NCBI RefSeq assembly: GCF_029968095.1
Contig: NZ_JASCIR010000010.1
Location: 1 to 64,000 of the forward strand
Source: Streptomyces solicavernae
Lineage (GTDB): Bacteria; Actinomycetota; Actinomycetes; Streptomycetales; Streptomycetaceae
Direction of reading: 5' to 3'
DNA: 64,000 nucleotides
Under the pieces are notes generated by a model, which was not told the DNA's origin, did not search any database, and was given only the letters and a program-made list of their open reading frames with translations. Shown here in pieces: positions 35,167-43,382 of this stretch (positions within the stretch are counted from its first letter, which is position 1; every line of letters starts with the position of its first letter). The position numbers were made by a program, and so were the translations under genes.

Positions 35167-36549
35167 ATGACCGCGACCGACCCCGCAGCAGGACACCCGC
35201 AGGCCCCCGCCGACCTCGTCGTCACCGGCTGCACCGCGCTCGTGCACGACCCGGAGGGAAACGTCGGCTTCGCCGCGGACCGCGCGATCGTCGTACGCGG
35301 CGGCGTCATCGCCGCCCTCACCTCCAGCGCCGGGGCCGCCCGCCTGCCCGCCGCCGAACGGCTCGACGCGCGCGGACAGCTCGCCCTGCCCGGCCTGGTC
35401 AACTGCCATACGCACAGCCCGATGGTGGCCCTGCGCGGCATCGCCGAGGACCTGCCCGTCGAGGAGTGGTTCAACGACTGGATCTGGCCGATCGAGTCCA
35501 ATCTGACGGAGCGCGACGTGGAGCTCGGGGCGCGGCTCGCCTGCGCCGAGATGATCCGCGGCGGCGTGACCTGCTTCGCGGACCACTACTTCGCGATGGA
35601 GTCGGTGGCCGCGGCCGTCACCGACAGCGGCCTGCGCGCGCACCTCGGCGCGGCCTACTTCTCCTCCCAGGGCCCCGAGGGCCGCGCCCGCTCCCTGGAG
35701 TTCGCCCTCGACCACCGGGGCGCCGCCGACGGCCGCATCACCACCTGCCTCGCCCCGCACGCCCCGTACACCGTGACCGACGCGGACCTCGCCGCCACCG
35801 CTCAACTCGCCCTGGAGCACGGCCTGTCCGTGCACCTCCACGCCGCAGAGAACCGCGACCAGACCGAGGCGAGCGTCGCCCGCACCGGCCGTACGCCCAT
35901 CGAGACCCTGCAGCGCGCCGGTCTCCTCGACGAGGGCGTCGAACTGCTGATCGCGCACGCCACCGGCCTGGCCGAGCGCGACCTCGACGTGCTCGGGGCG
36001 GCCCGCGGCCGGGTCGCCGTGGCGAGCGCGCCGCGCGGCTATCTGAAGTTCGCCTGGGACACCACACCCGTACGCGCCCTCGCCGGGCTGGGCATCCCCG
36101 TCGGCCTCGCCACGGACGGCGCCGCCTCCAACAACACCCTCGACGTGTGGGAGTCGATGACGCTGACCGCGCTCGTGCAGAAGCAGTCCACGGGCGACCC
36201 TGCCTGGCTCACCGCCCGTCAGGCCCTGCACCACGCGACCCTGCAGAGCGCCCGCGCCGTCGGCCTCGGCGACACCGTCGGCTCTCTCGCGCCGGGGCAT
36301 CGAGCCGACCTGATCCTCGTCGACCTGAGCGGCCCGCACACCCGTCCCGTGCACGACCTGGCGGCGACACTGGTGCACAGCGCGCGCTCCGCCGACGTCA
36401 CCACGACGATCGTCGACGGCCGGGTGCTGATGCGCGACCGCGAGCTGCGCACCCTGGATGTGGACCGGATCGCGGCCCAGCTGGAGGAAAGGCTGCCGGA
36501 GTTGACCCGCCGCGCACCCGGAAGGCGGATCCAGGACTACCGGCACTGA
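35167..36549 (+). CDS. Amidohydrolase of the MTA/SAH-deaminase / TRZ-ATZ group
   Basis: 460 residues, a full metal-dependent hydrolase. The first metal motif is His-Thr-His (VNCHTHSPMVALRG, about 78). A TCLAPHAPYTVTDADL strand follows, then the metal/catalytic HLHAAENRDQTE, and the last metal Asp is in GLATDGAASNNTLD. The N- and C-terminal composite beta-domains (GLVNC..., RADLILVDLSG, TIVDGRVLMRD) are present. Enzymes of this clade deaminate S-adenosylhomocysteine, methylthioadenosine or related purines; the exact substrate cannot be decided. The ATG lies 6 nt after TACCTT, a possible leaderless start. Confidence 0.87.
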   Translation: MTATDPAAGHPQAPADLVVTGCTALVHDPEGNVGFAADRAIVVRGGVIAALTSSAGAARLPAAERLDARGQLALPGLVNCHTHSPMVALRGIAEDLPVEEWFNDWIWPIESNLTERDVELGARLACAEMIRGGVTCFADHYFAMESVAAAVTDSGLRAHLGAAYFSSQGPEGRARSLEFALDHRGAADGRITTCLAPHAPYTVTDADLAATAQLALEHGLSVHLHAAENRDQTEASVARTGRTPIETLQRAGLLDEGVELLIAHATGLAERDLDVLGAARGRVAVASAPRGYLKFAWDTTPVRALAGLGIPVGLATDGAASNNTLDVWESMTLTALVQKQSTGDPAWLTARQALHHATLQSARAVGLGDTVGSLAPGHRADLILVDLSGPHTRPVHDLAATLVHSARSADVTTTIVDGRVLMRDRELRTLDVDRIAAQLEERLPELTRRAPGRRIQDYRH

Positions 36550-36552
36550 AGG

Positions 36553-36718
36553 GCGCCGCTCAACGCGGGGCCGTGGGCGAGGCTCAACGCAGGCCGTGCG
36601 CGCCGCTCAACGCGGGCCGTGCGCGCCGCTCAACGCGGGCCGTGCGCGCCGCTCAACGCGGGCCGTGCGCGCCGCTCAACACGCCGTGCGCGCCGCTCAA
36701 CGCCGGGTCGTGCGCGAG
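36553..36718. repeat. 23-bp tandem repeat between amidohydrolase and hypothetical gene
   Basis: About seven units of GCCGCTCAACGCGGGCCGTG plus CGC, with perfect central copies and diverged ends. The array reaches into the 3' end of the convergent minus-strand gene (stop at 36697). Confidence 0.9.
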
Positions 36719-37131
36719 GCCGCAGCCGTGCGCTCCGTCGTACGCATCCACAGCGGGACGGTGCCCGTGATCCGGCACACCGTCAGGTACAGCGGGATCG
36801 GCGGGGTGTAGGGCGCCGTGCCCTCGGGGCGGTGGACGAGGCGGGGCGCGCTCGGCCCGGCCGGGACCCGCGCGCCCGTCGCGTACCGCAGCGGAACCGG
36901 CCAGTCCAGGGAGACCGAGGAGCCCGACGGCACGATCCACCACCAGCGGGCGCCGTCCGCGTACACACAGCCCGTCCGGGGCAGCCGGGCCCGCACCTGG
37001 CGCCCGTACTCCTCGGGCATGCCCACCGCGTCGCAGCCGAGCGGGGTCGTCATGCCCTCGGGCAGCTCCAGTAACACGTCCTGGGGGACGCGCGCCAGCG
37101 AGGCGAGCGTCGTCATCGTCAGTACGCGCAC
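36697..37131 (-). CDS. Conserved actinobacterial hypothetical protein
   Basis: 144 residues, no signal peptide or membrane helix. Recognisable stretches are LPEGMTTPLGCDAVGMPEEYG, GARWWWIVPSGSSV and YTPPIPLYLTVCRITGTVPLW. It lies downstream of the HATPase gene on the same strand, in the neighbourhood of the XRE/DUF397 pair, so it may belong to that regulatory set. The GTG at 37131 or ATG 37116 may start it. Its extreme C-terminus is written by the edge of the 23-bp repeat array. The function is unknown. Confidence 0.65.
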   Translation of the reverse strand: MRVLTMTTLASLARVPQDVLLELPEGMTTPLGCDAVGMPEEYGRQVRARLPRTGCVYADGARWWWIVPSGSSVSLDWPVPLRYATGARVPAGPSAPRLVHRPEGTAPYTPPIPLYLTVCRITGTVPLWMRTTERTAAASRTTRR

Positions 37132-37139
37132 GGAGCCAC

Positions 37140-37275
37140 CGCCGTCCCCGAGCGGGCCGCCGCGGTCACCTGGTCGGCCCCGGTCACCTGGTCGGTCGCG
37201 GTCCCCTGGGCAGCCGTGGTCACCCGGGCGGTCGCGGTCACCTGGGCAGCCGAGGTCGCCCGGACCGCTGGGGCC
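37140..37275. repeat. 12-bp-based repeats between hypothetical and HATPase genes
   Basis: Repeated GGTCACCTGG / TCGGCCCCGG-type units with variants (about ten) occupy most of the 208-bp gap between the two minus-strand genes. Confidence 0.75.
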
Positions 37276-37339
37276 ACCCCGGCCGCCGTGGCCGTCCGGT
37301 CTCCTGTGGTCTCCCGGGCCGCGCCGCCGTCGGCCCGGG

Positions 37340-37807
37340 TCACGCGGCCGCCGCCCCGGCCGACCGCGGCAGTTCGGCCCAGACCCGCAGGCCGAGCCCG
37401 TCCTCCTGCGCGCCCCAGGCGGTGCTCACCGCTGACACGAGCAGCAGTCCGCGGCCGTGGTCCTCGTCGCCGGAGCGCGCCGGGTGCGGGTGGGGGCCGC
37501 CGTCCTGGCCGGGGCCCTCGTCGCGGACCACTATCCGGACATGCCCCGCGACCGGGTCGTCGGTGAGGTCGCAGACGATCAGCCGGCTCACCGTGTGCAC
37601 GAGGGCGTTGGTGACCAGCTCGGAGACGACGAGCGCCGCCGTGTCACAGGTGTCGTCGCAGATCGCGAAGTTCGAGAGGTGCTCGCGCGTCAGGCGCCTG
37701 GCCCGCGCCACCGAATCGGGGCGTGCGGCCAGCTCGAAACGGCAGCGGCGGTCGCCGAAGGGCGCCCCGGCAGGGGACTGCACAGTCTGGGTCTTACCGA
37801 GTGCCAC
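37340..37807 (-). CDS. HATPase_c-type ATP-binding regulator (anti-sigma/RsbW-like)
   Basis: 155 residues with GHKL ATPase motifs: N-box LVVSELVTNALVHT, G1 VRDEGPGQDG and G2 GRGLLLVSAVS. There is no histidine phospho-acceptor domain, so it is a free serine-kinase or binding module of the RsbW/SpoIIAB type common in Streptomyces. It is divergent from an XRE-DUF397 pair, the usual arrangement of such sets. The target sigma factor or partner is unknown. Confidence 0.85.
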   Translation of the reverse strand: MALGKTQTVQSPAGAPFGDRRCRFELAARPDSVARARRLTREHLSNFAICDDTCDTAALVVSELVTNALVHTVSRLIVCDLTDDPVAGHVRIVVRDEGPGQDGGPHPHPARSGDEDHGRGLLLVSAVSTAWGAQEDGLGLRVWAELPRSAGAAAA

Positions 37808-38040
37808 GGCCGGTTCCTAACGGGGCGGACGAGTTCACGCCTGCCACTATCTCCCCGCCGCGAACACTTGGCAAGCGCCACTCTGAAAAGTGCAGAGTGC
37901 AGTGTTCCTCGCGGGACGCCCGTGGCACACTGCTCCAGCGGCATCCCTACGGCGCCGCGCGGGCAGCGATTCCGCCGCTGCCGGCAGGGATCGGCGACGG
38001 CGATCGGCGACTACGGACCGAGGCGAGACGGAGGCAGGCA

Positions 38041-38901
38041 GTGAGCGAACCGCGGTCCGCTCCCACCGTGGGTCAGGTCGTTCTCGGCAAACGCCTCCAG
38101 GATCTCCGTGAGCACGCCGGACTCAAGCGCGAGGAGGCCGCCCGCGTCCTGCGCGTCGCCCCCGCCACGGTCCGCCGCATGGAGACCGCCGAGGTCACGC
38201 TGAAGATCCCGTACCTCCAGCTCCTGCTCAAGGCGTACGGCGTCGACGACGAGGAGGCCGACTCCTTCGTCACGCTCGCCGAGGAGGCGAACAAGGCCGG
38301 CTGGTGGCAGCGCTACCACGACATCCTGCCGGGCTGGTTCTCCATGTACGTCAGCCTGGAGGGCGCCGCCGGCCTGATCAGGTCGTACGAACCGCACTTC
38401 GTGCCCGGTCTGCTGCAGACCGAGGACTACGCCCGTGCCGTGATGCGCTCCGGGGCCGTCGGCCGCACCGACGACGCCGAGATCGAACGGCACGTCGCGC
38501 TGCGCATGCAGCGCCAGGAACTGCTTGCCCAGGACGACGCCCCGAGGCTGTGGGTCGTCATGGACGAGACCGTGCTGCGCCGGACGGTCGGCGGGCCAGA
38601 GGTGATGCGGGCGCAGATCGACCGCCTCCTGGAGGCCGGGGAGCTGCCCCATGTGACCCTGCAGGTCGCCGAGTTCGCCCAGGGCCACCACCCGGGCACC
38701 TACGGCCCGTTCGTGCTCTTCCGCTTCGGCGTGCCCGAGCTGCAGGACATGGTCTACGCCGAGTACCTCACCGGCGCGGTCTATCTGGACCGGCGCGCCG
38801 AAGTCGTGACGTACCTGGAGGTCATGGACCGGATGGCGGCGCAGTCGGCGACGGCACACCGCACGAAGGAGATCCTCCGCGATCTCCGCAAGGAGCTGTG
38901 A
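38041..38901 (+). CDS. XRE-family regulator with DUF5753 domain
   Basis: 286 residues. HTH at about 12-65 (LGKRLQDLREHAGLKREEAARVLRVAPATVRRMETAEV in segments). The rest is the DUF5753 sensor domain (LEGAAGLIRSYEPHFVPGLLQTEDYARAVM; MDETVLRRTVGG; LLEAGELPHVTLQVAEF). The GTG start is conserved (VSEPRSAPTVGQVVLGKRL). Its TGA is directly followed by the ATG of the DUF397 gene, so both are made together. These pairs are abundant in Streptomyces and several affect development or secondary metabolism (the BldB/WhiJ-like systems). Confidence 0.9.
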   Translation: MSEPRSAPTVGQVVLGKRLQDLREHAGLKREEAARVLRVAPATVRRMETAEVTLKIPYLQLLLKAYGVDDEEADSFVTLAEEANKAGWWQRYHDILPGWFSMYVSLEGAAGLIRSYEPHFVPGLLQTEDYARAVMRSGAVGRTDDAEIERHVALRMQRQELLAQDDAPRLWVVMDETVLRRTVGGPEVMRAQIDRLLEAGELPHVTLQVAEFAQGHHPGTYGPFVLFRFGVPELQDMVYAEYLTGAVYLDRRAEVVTYLEVMDRMAAQSATAHRTKEILRDLRKEL

Positions 38902-39183
38902 ATGGACCGCATACCGGTCGAGGGCGCCCTGGACCAGACCGGCGCGGACGGCTGTGTCTACAACGGCATGCCCGCCCGCGACCTGGGCACGGAGGGCTGG
39001 CACAAGCCCTGGAGCGGCGGCAACGGCGGCAACTGCGTCGAGGCGATGAAGCTCGCCGACGGCCGCGTCGCCGTCCGTCAGTCCGCCGACCCCGACGGGC
39101 CCGCGCTGATCTACACGACCAGCGAGATCCACGCGTTCATCCAGGGCGCGAAGTCCGGCCAGGCGGACTTCCTGCTGTCCTGA
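38902..39183 (+). CDS. DUF397 protein (WhiJ-system partner)
   Basis: 93 residues. The DUF397 pattern is seen as GWHKPWSGGNGGNCVEAMKLADGRVAVRQSADPDGPALIYT in segments. It is a small partner of XRE-DUF5753 regulators and is thought to modulate their DNA binding. The start codon follows the upstream stop with no gap. It is slightly longer than many DUF397 proteins, with an extra N-terminal 20 residues. Confidence 0.9.
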   Translation: MDRIPVEGALDQTGADGCVYNGMPARDLGTEGWHKPWSGGNGGNCVEAMKLADGRVAVRQSADPDGPALIYTTSEIHAFIQGAKSGQADFLLS

Positions 39184-39230
39184 GCCGCACGGTCAGTACG
39201 TCTGTCCTGAGCCGCACGGTCAGTACGTGT
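39177..39230. repeat. 27-bp duplication spanning two convergent stop codons
   Basis: Two 27-bp copies of a unit containing CTGAGCCGCACGGTCAGTAC. The first copy contains the DUF397 stop, the second the stop of the MocR-type gene on the other strand. The duplication therefore separated the two gene ends. Confidence 0.85.
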
Positions 39231-40692
39231 CGGGCGGAAGGGCGGCGCACAGCGCGTCCAGGGCCGCCGGGTACGCGTGCTCCGGCGGGGTCGCGTACCC
39301 CACGACCAGGCCCTCGCGGTGCGGACCCGCCGCGTCCGGGTGGCGGAACTCCGCCAGGCCGTCCAGCGCGAGGCCCTGCCAGTGGGCCGCCTTCAGCGTG
39401 GACCGCTCGGCGCCGGGCGGCAGCCGCAGGACCGCGTGCAGGCCCGCCGCCACCCCGGTGACCGGAATGTGCGGGGCGTGCGCGGCGAGCGCTTGCACCA
39501 GGCGGTCGCGCCTGCGCCGGTAACGCAACCGCATGCGCCGCACATGCCGGTCGTACGCGCCGCACTCCAGGAAGTCCGCGAGCGCCAGCTGGTCGGTCAC
39601 GCCCGTCCAGGCCTCCCGCTCGCCCTTGACCCGCAGCACGTCGTCGACCAGGTGCTCGGGCAGCACCATCCAGCCCAGGCGCAGCGCGGGGGAGAGGCTC
39701 TTGCTGACCGAGCCGAGGTAGACCACCCGATCCGGGTCGAGGCCCTGCACCGCGCCGACCGGACGGCGGTCGTAGCGGAACTCGCCGTCGTAGTCGTCCT
39801 CCAGAACCAGGGCACCACGCGCGCGTGCCCAGTCGACGGCCGCCGCGCGCCGCTCCGCGTGCAGCGGGCCGCCGGTCGGGAACTGGTGCGCGGGGGACAG
39901 CAGCACCGCCCGCTGCCCGCCCAACTCGGCCGTGCGGGCGCCCTGTTCGTCCAACGAGAGCGGGACCGTCCGCACTCCGGCGTCGCCGAGCAGCGCGCGA
40001 TGGAAGCCGAGCCCGTACTCCTCCACGGCGAGCGGCCCCGCGAGGACGCCGCCGCGACTCCCGCCCGCGCCGCCGAACAGCAGCCGCAGGGCGTGGGCGA
40101 AGCCCGCGCAGACCACGATCCGCTCCGGGTCGGCCCGTACGCCACGCGCGCGTGCCAGGTACGCGGCGAGCGCGGTGCGCAGCTCGATCCGGCCGTGCGG
40201 CGACGCCGGCCCGAACGCCTCGTGCGGCGCCGTGTGCACCGCCCGCCGCACGGACGCCAGCCAGGCGTTGCGCGGGAACGAGGCCGGGTCCGGCTGCCCC
40301 TGCCGCAGGTCGAACCGGGGCCCACGCGCGCGTGCGGGCGATTTCCCGGGCGCCTTCTTCGGTACGCGTACGGGGCTCGCCGGGGCGGTGCGTTCGGCGA
40401 CCCGGGTGCCCGACCCCTGGCGCGCGACGAGCCAGCCCTCGGCGACCAGTTCTGCGTACGCCTCGGCGACGGTGTTGCGGGCGATGCCCAGGTCGGCGGC
40501 GAGGGCGCGGTAGGGCGGCAGCAGGGTGCCGGGCGCGAGACGGCCCGAGCGTACGGCGGAGCGCAGGGCGTGCAGCAGGGCTGCGCGGCGACTGCCGGTG
40601 GGCGGGAGGTCCAGGTGCAGGTCGGTGCCGGACGGCGGTGCGGCGGGTCCGGAATTGACCTCGGGAACTGAATTGACCTCGGAAACTGCCAT
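39220..40692 (-). CDS. MocR-type (GntR-aminotransferase) regulator
   Basis: 490 residues. The N-terminal GntR winged helix (about 35-100) shows LHALRSAVRSGRLAPGTLLPPYRALAADLGIARNTVAEAYAELV in segments. The C-terminal fold-I aminotransferase-like domain has the DYDGEFRYD element and the PLP lysine in VSKSLSPALRLGW. Such proteins are PLP-sensing or amine-sensing activators (PdxR, GabR). It is divergent from an AhpD-like gene with a 41-bp gap, a frequent pairing, and probably regulates it. The ATG is at the inner edge of that gap. Confidence 0.92.
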   Translation of the reverse strand: MAVSEVNSVPEVNSGPAAPPSGTDLHLDLPPTGSRRAALLHALRSAVRSGRLAPGTLLPPYRALAADLGIARNTVAEAYAELVAEGWLVARQGSGTRVAERTAPASPVRVPKKAPGKSPARARGPRFDLRQGQPDPASFPRNAWLASVRRAVHTAPHEAFGPASPHGRIELRTALAAYLARARGVRADPERIVVCAGFAHALRLLFGGAGGSRGGVLAGPLAVEEYGLGFHRALLGDAGVRTVPLSLDEQGARTAELGGQRAVLLSPAHQFPTGGPLHAERRAAAVDWARARGALVLEDDYDGEFRYDRRPVGAVQGLDPDRVVYLGSVSKSLSPALRLGWMVLPEHLVDDVLRVKGEREAWTGVTDQLALADFLECGAYDRHVRRMRLRYRRRRDRLVQALAAHAPHIPVTGVAAGLHAVLRLPPGAERSTLKAAHWQGLALDGLAEFRHPDAAGPHREGLVVGYATPPEHAYPAALDALCAALPPDTY

Positions 40693-40733
40693 GGAATTGA
40701 ACCCTACAGCGGGTCTTTCCGGCCCGTAGGTTC

Positions 40734-41318
40734 ATGGTCATGAGCAACGACACGATCGACATGATCGACATGATCGACACGAACGACACGAACGACACGA
40801 ACGACACGAACGAAATGAAAGACACGATGTACCCCACGGCCTCCGTCGCCCCCGCCGCCAAGCCGGTCCGGGTGAACCTCGCCAAGGCCGCCCCGCGTGT
40901 CTTCAAGGCGCTGATCGGCTTCGACGCCGCCGCCCGCGCGGGCCTCGACCCGGCCCTGGTCGAGCTGGTCCAGATCCGCTCGTCGCAGCTGAACGGCTGC
41001 GCGTACTGCCTGCACATGCACACCAGCGACGCGCGCAAGGCGGGCGAGAGCGAGGAGCGGCTGCACATGGTGGCCGTGTGGCGGGAGGCCCGGCACTTCT
41101 TCACCGAGCGGGAGCAGGCCGCGCTCGCCCTCGCCGAGACCGTGACCCTGGTCGCCGCGGGCGGTGTCCCGGACGAGGTGTACGCGGAGGCCTCCGCCCG
41201 CTTCTCCGAGGAGGAACTGGCTCAGCTGATCGCCCTGATGACCGCCATCAACACCTGGAACCGCGTCGCCATCGCCACGGCCAAGGTGGCGGGCACGGAC
41301 GAGCGGGCGGGCGGCTGA
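40734..41318 (+). CDS. Carboxymuconolactone decarboxylase / AhpD-like protein
   Basis: 194 residues. The active-site motif is GCAYCLHMHT (Cys-x-x-Cys plus His), followed by the AhpD-type helical pattern HFFTEREQAALALAETVTLV and AINTWNRVAIA. This supports a disulphide-dependent alkylhydroperoxidase-like role. The first 30 residues are an odd repeat (IDMIDMIDTNDTNDTNDTN) from tandem DNA; the conserved protein may begin at the internal ATG at MYPTASVAP (40827). The likely regulator is the divergent MocR-type gene. Confidence 0.88.
   Translation: MVMSNDTIDMIDMIDTNDTNDTNDTNEMKDTMYPTASVAPAAKPVRVNLAKAAPRVFKALIGFDAAARAGLDPALVELVQIRSSQLNGCAYCLHMHTSDARKAGESEERLHMVAVWREARHFFTEREQAALALAETVTLVAAGGVPDEVYAEASARFSEEELAQLIALMTAINTWNRVAIATAKVAGTDERAGG
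40752..40812 (+). repeat. 9-bp tandem repeats in the AhpD-like N-terminus
   Basis: Copies of ATCGACATG then AACGACACG (four perfect) encode Ile-Asp-Met and Asn-Asp-Thr triplets. Confidence 0.9.
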
Positions 41319-41344
41319 CTCCCGTACGACAGCGCCGTCTACGC

Positions 41345-41460
41345 TGACGGCGGACTGCTGACCGGGGACTGCTGACCGGGGACTGCTGACGGCGGGCTGC
41401 TGACGGCGAACTGCTGACCGCGGACGACGGACGGCTGACGGGTGACGGCGGACTGCTGAT
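41345..41460. repeat. 14-bp-type repeats before the hydroxyacid dehydrogenase
   Basis: Units of GGGGACTGCTGACC and variants (about seven) fill the gap between the AhpD-like gene and the dehydrogenase. Confidence 0.8.
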
Positions 41461-41489
41461 GTGCGGACGATCACGCTGAGGGAGTGGGA

Positions 41490-42452
41490 ATGGCCAAGCT
41501 GCGCTGCGCCGTGCTCGACGACTACCAGGGCGTCGCCCTGACCACGGCCGACTGGTCGCCGCTCGCGGAGGACATCGACCTCCATGTCGTACGCCGCCAC
41601 CTGGGCGACGAGGACGCCGTGGTCGCGGAGATCGCCGACTGCGAGATCGTCGTCATCATGCGCGAGCGCACCCCGTTCCCCGCCTCGCTCCTCGCCCGGC
41701 TGCCCAAGCTGCGCCTGCTGATCACCTCCGGGATGCGGAACGCCTCCGTCGACCTGGACGCGGCCGCCCGGCACGGTGTCACGGTCTGCGGTACGCCCAG
41801 CAACTCCGAGCCGCCCGCCGAGCTGACCTGGGCCCTGATCCTCGGCCTCGCCCGCCACGTCCTGCCGGAGGGCGGCGCGCTGCGGGACGGCGGGCCCTGG
41901 CAGTCCACGCTCGGCGCCGACCTGCACGGGCGGCGCCTCGGCGTCGTCGGGCTCGGGAAGATCGGCACCAAGGTCGCCCGGGTCGGCCGCGCGTTCGGCA
42001 TGGACGTGACCGCCTGGAGCCAGAACCTGACGGCCGAGCGCGCCGCGGCCGCCGACGTCGAGCTCGCCGACTCCCTCGAACACCTGCTGTCCCGCAGCGA
42101 CTTCGTCTCCCTGCACGTCCAGCTGGGTGACCGTACGCGCGGTCTCATCGGCGAGCGGGAGCTGCGGCTCATGCGCCCCGGCGCGTACCTGGTGAACACC
42201 TCACGCGCGGCACTCGTGGACCAGGACGCCCTCGTCCGCGCCCTGCGCGAGGGCTGGATCGCGGGCGCCGGCGCCGACGTCTTCGACCAGGAGCCGCTGC
42301 CCGCCGGCCACCCGCTGCGCACCGCCCCGAACTTCCTCGGCCTCCCGCACCTCGGCTACGTCACGCGACGCAACTACGAGGGGTACTTCCAGGGCGCGGT
42401 GGAGGACATCGCGGCGTACCTGGCGGGGGAGCCGATCCGGGTCCTCGGGTGA
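41490..42452 (+). CDS. D-2-hydroxyacid dehydrogenase
   Basis: 320 residues of the NAD-dependent D-isomer hydroxyacid dehydrogenase family. NAD motif LGVVGLGKIGTKVARVGRAFG (about 153-173). Substrate/catalytic elements are NTSRAALVD (Arg), FDQEPLPAGHPL (Glu) and LPHLGYVT (His). The N-terminal substrate domain is complete. Start ATG 41490 is 5 nt after GAGGGAG; GTG 41484 lies too close. Members act on phosphoglycerate, glyoxylate and other 2-oxoacids; the substrate is not inferable. No serine-pathway genes are near. Confidence 0.88.
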   Translation: MAKLRCAVLDDYQGVALTTADWSPLAEDIDLHVVRRHLGDEDAVVAEIADCEIVVIMRERTPFPASLLARLPKLRLLITSGMRNASVDLDAAARHGVTVCGTPSNSEPPAELTWALILGLARHVLPEGGALRDGGPWQSTLGADLHGRRLGVVGLGKIGTKVARVGRAFGMDVTAWSQNLTAERAAAADVELADSLEHLLSRSDFVSLHVQLGDRTRGLIGERELRLMRPGAYLVNTSRAALVDQDALVRALREGWIAGAGADVFDQEPLPAGHPLRTAPNFLGLPHLGYVTRRNYEGYFQGAVEDIAAYLAGEPIRVLG

Positions 42453-42562
42453 CTCGGGTGACTCGGGTGGCCGGGTGACTCGGGTGCTTGGCGGGCTCGG
42501 GGCCTCGTGTGGTTCGGGTGCTTGGCGGGCTCGGGGCCTCGTGTGGTTCGGGTGCTAGGCGG
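42453..42562. repeat. 34-bp tandem repeat after the dehydrogenase
   Basis: Two perfect 34-bp copies (42482-42515 and 42516-42549, each starting GGGTGCTTGGCGGGCTCGGG) plus a partial third. Shorter GACTCGGGTG repeats precede them. Confidence 0.9.
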
Positions 42563-42634
42563 ACTCGCGTACCCCGCTGACTCGGGTGCTCGACTGGACC
42601 GGCGCTCGGCTCCGGGTGCGGCGGGGCGGCCCGG

Positions 42635-43351
42635 TCACCGGCTCGTACCGGCTGCGCGCCAGCCGTCCAGGACTCCGTCAACCACTCCCCGTACCCGGCG
42701 CCGGGCCTCGTCCCGCCGCACTCCGGCCATCAGCAGCGCGTCGTAGTCCGAGTCGTCGTGCCGCACCGCCGCCCGCACCGCGGCCCTGACCGCGGTCTCG
42801 TCCAGGGCCCGGCCCGCGGCGCTGCGGCCCACCCGGCCGCTGCCGCGCCGGGACGCGTGTGCCGCGATCCGCTCCGCGCGCCCGGCCGGGCAACCGGGGA
42901 AGAGCGTGCGGATCTCCGCCGCGAAGGCCGCCGCGAACCGTACGTCCTCCGCCGCCCGGCGTGCCGCGTCCCGCTGCCTGCGCCGCGCCCGCGCCTCCGC
43001 GTCCGCGAGGCAACGCCGCTCGGCCAGGGCGAGCGCGGCCTCCTCGACGAGCACGCCCTGCCGCTCGTACCGCCGTTTCCGGTGATTCCGGCGCACCACG
43101 ACCACCGACAGCGAACTCGCCTCCCTGGCGCGGCGGGTCAGCGCCGTGTCCCCGCGCGGCAGGAAGACGAGATGCCCGAGGTCCGCGCAGTCCAGACAGT
43201 GCGGTGCGCCGTCCGCGAGCACGAGCAGCGCGAGCGGTCCCGCTGCGCACTCCGCGCAGTGCCGCCGCCTCCGGCCGTACGGCTGGAGCGCGACAAGTCC
43301 AGGGTGAGAGAGGTCGGTTGACGGCCTGACCGTGGCGGCTGAAGGTGACAT
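42635..43351 (-). CDS. DUF2293 protein
   Basis: 238 residues. The N-terminal part has a probable zinc ribbon (HCAECAAGPLALLVL...HCLDCADLGHLVFL) and a basic helical RRNHRKRRYERQGVLVEE. The C-terminal DUF2293 region is at about 130-235 (FAAAFAAEIRTLFPGCPAGRAERIAAHAS; DYDALLMAGVRRDEARRRV). The function is unknown; the Cys pairs and basic helix suggest nucleic-acid contact. ATG 43351 begins MSPSAATVRP; the longer frame upstream is not protein-like. Confidence 0.8.
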   Translation of the reverse strand: MSPSAATVRPSTDLSHPGLVALQPYGRRRRHCAECAAGPLALLVLADGAPHCLDCADLGHLVFLPRGDTALTRRAREASSLSVVVVRRNHRKRRYERQGVLVEEAALALAERRCLADAEARARRRQRDAARRAAEDVRFAAAFAAEIRTLFPGCPAGRAERIAAHASRRGSGRVGRSAAGRALDETAVRAAVRAAVRHDDSDYDALLMAGVRRDEARRRVRGVVDGVLDGWRAAGTSR

Positions 43352-43382
43352 GAGCGGTATGTACCCGATGGGCGGGGGCGGT

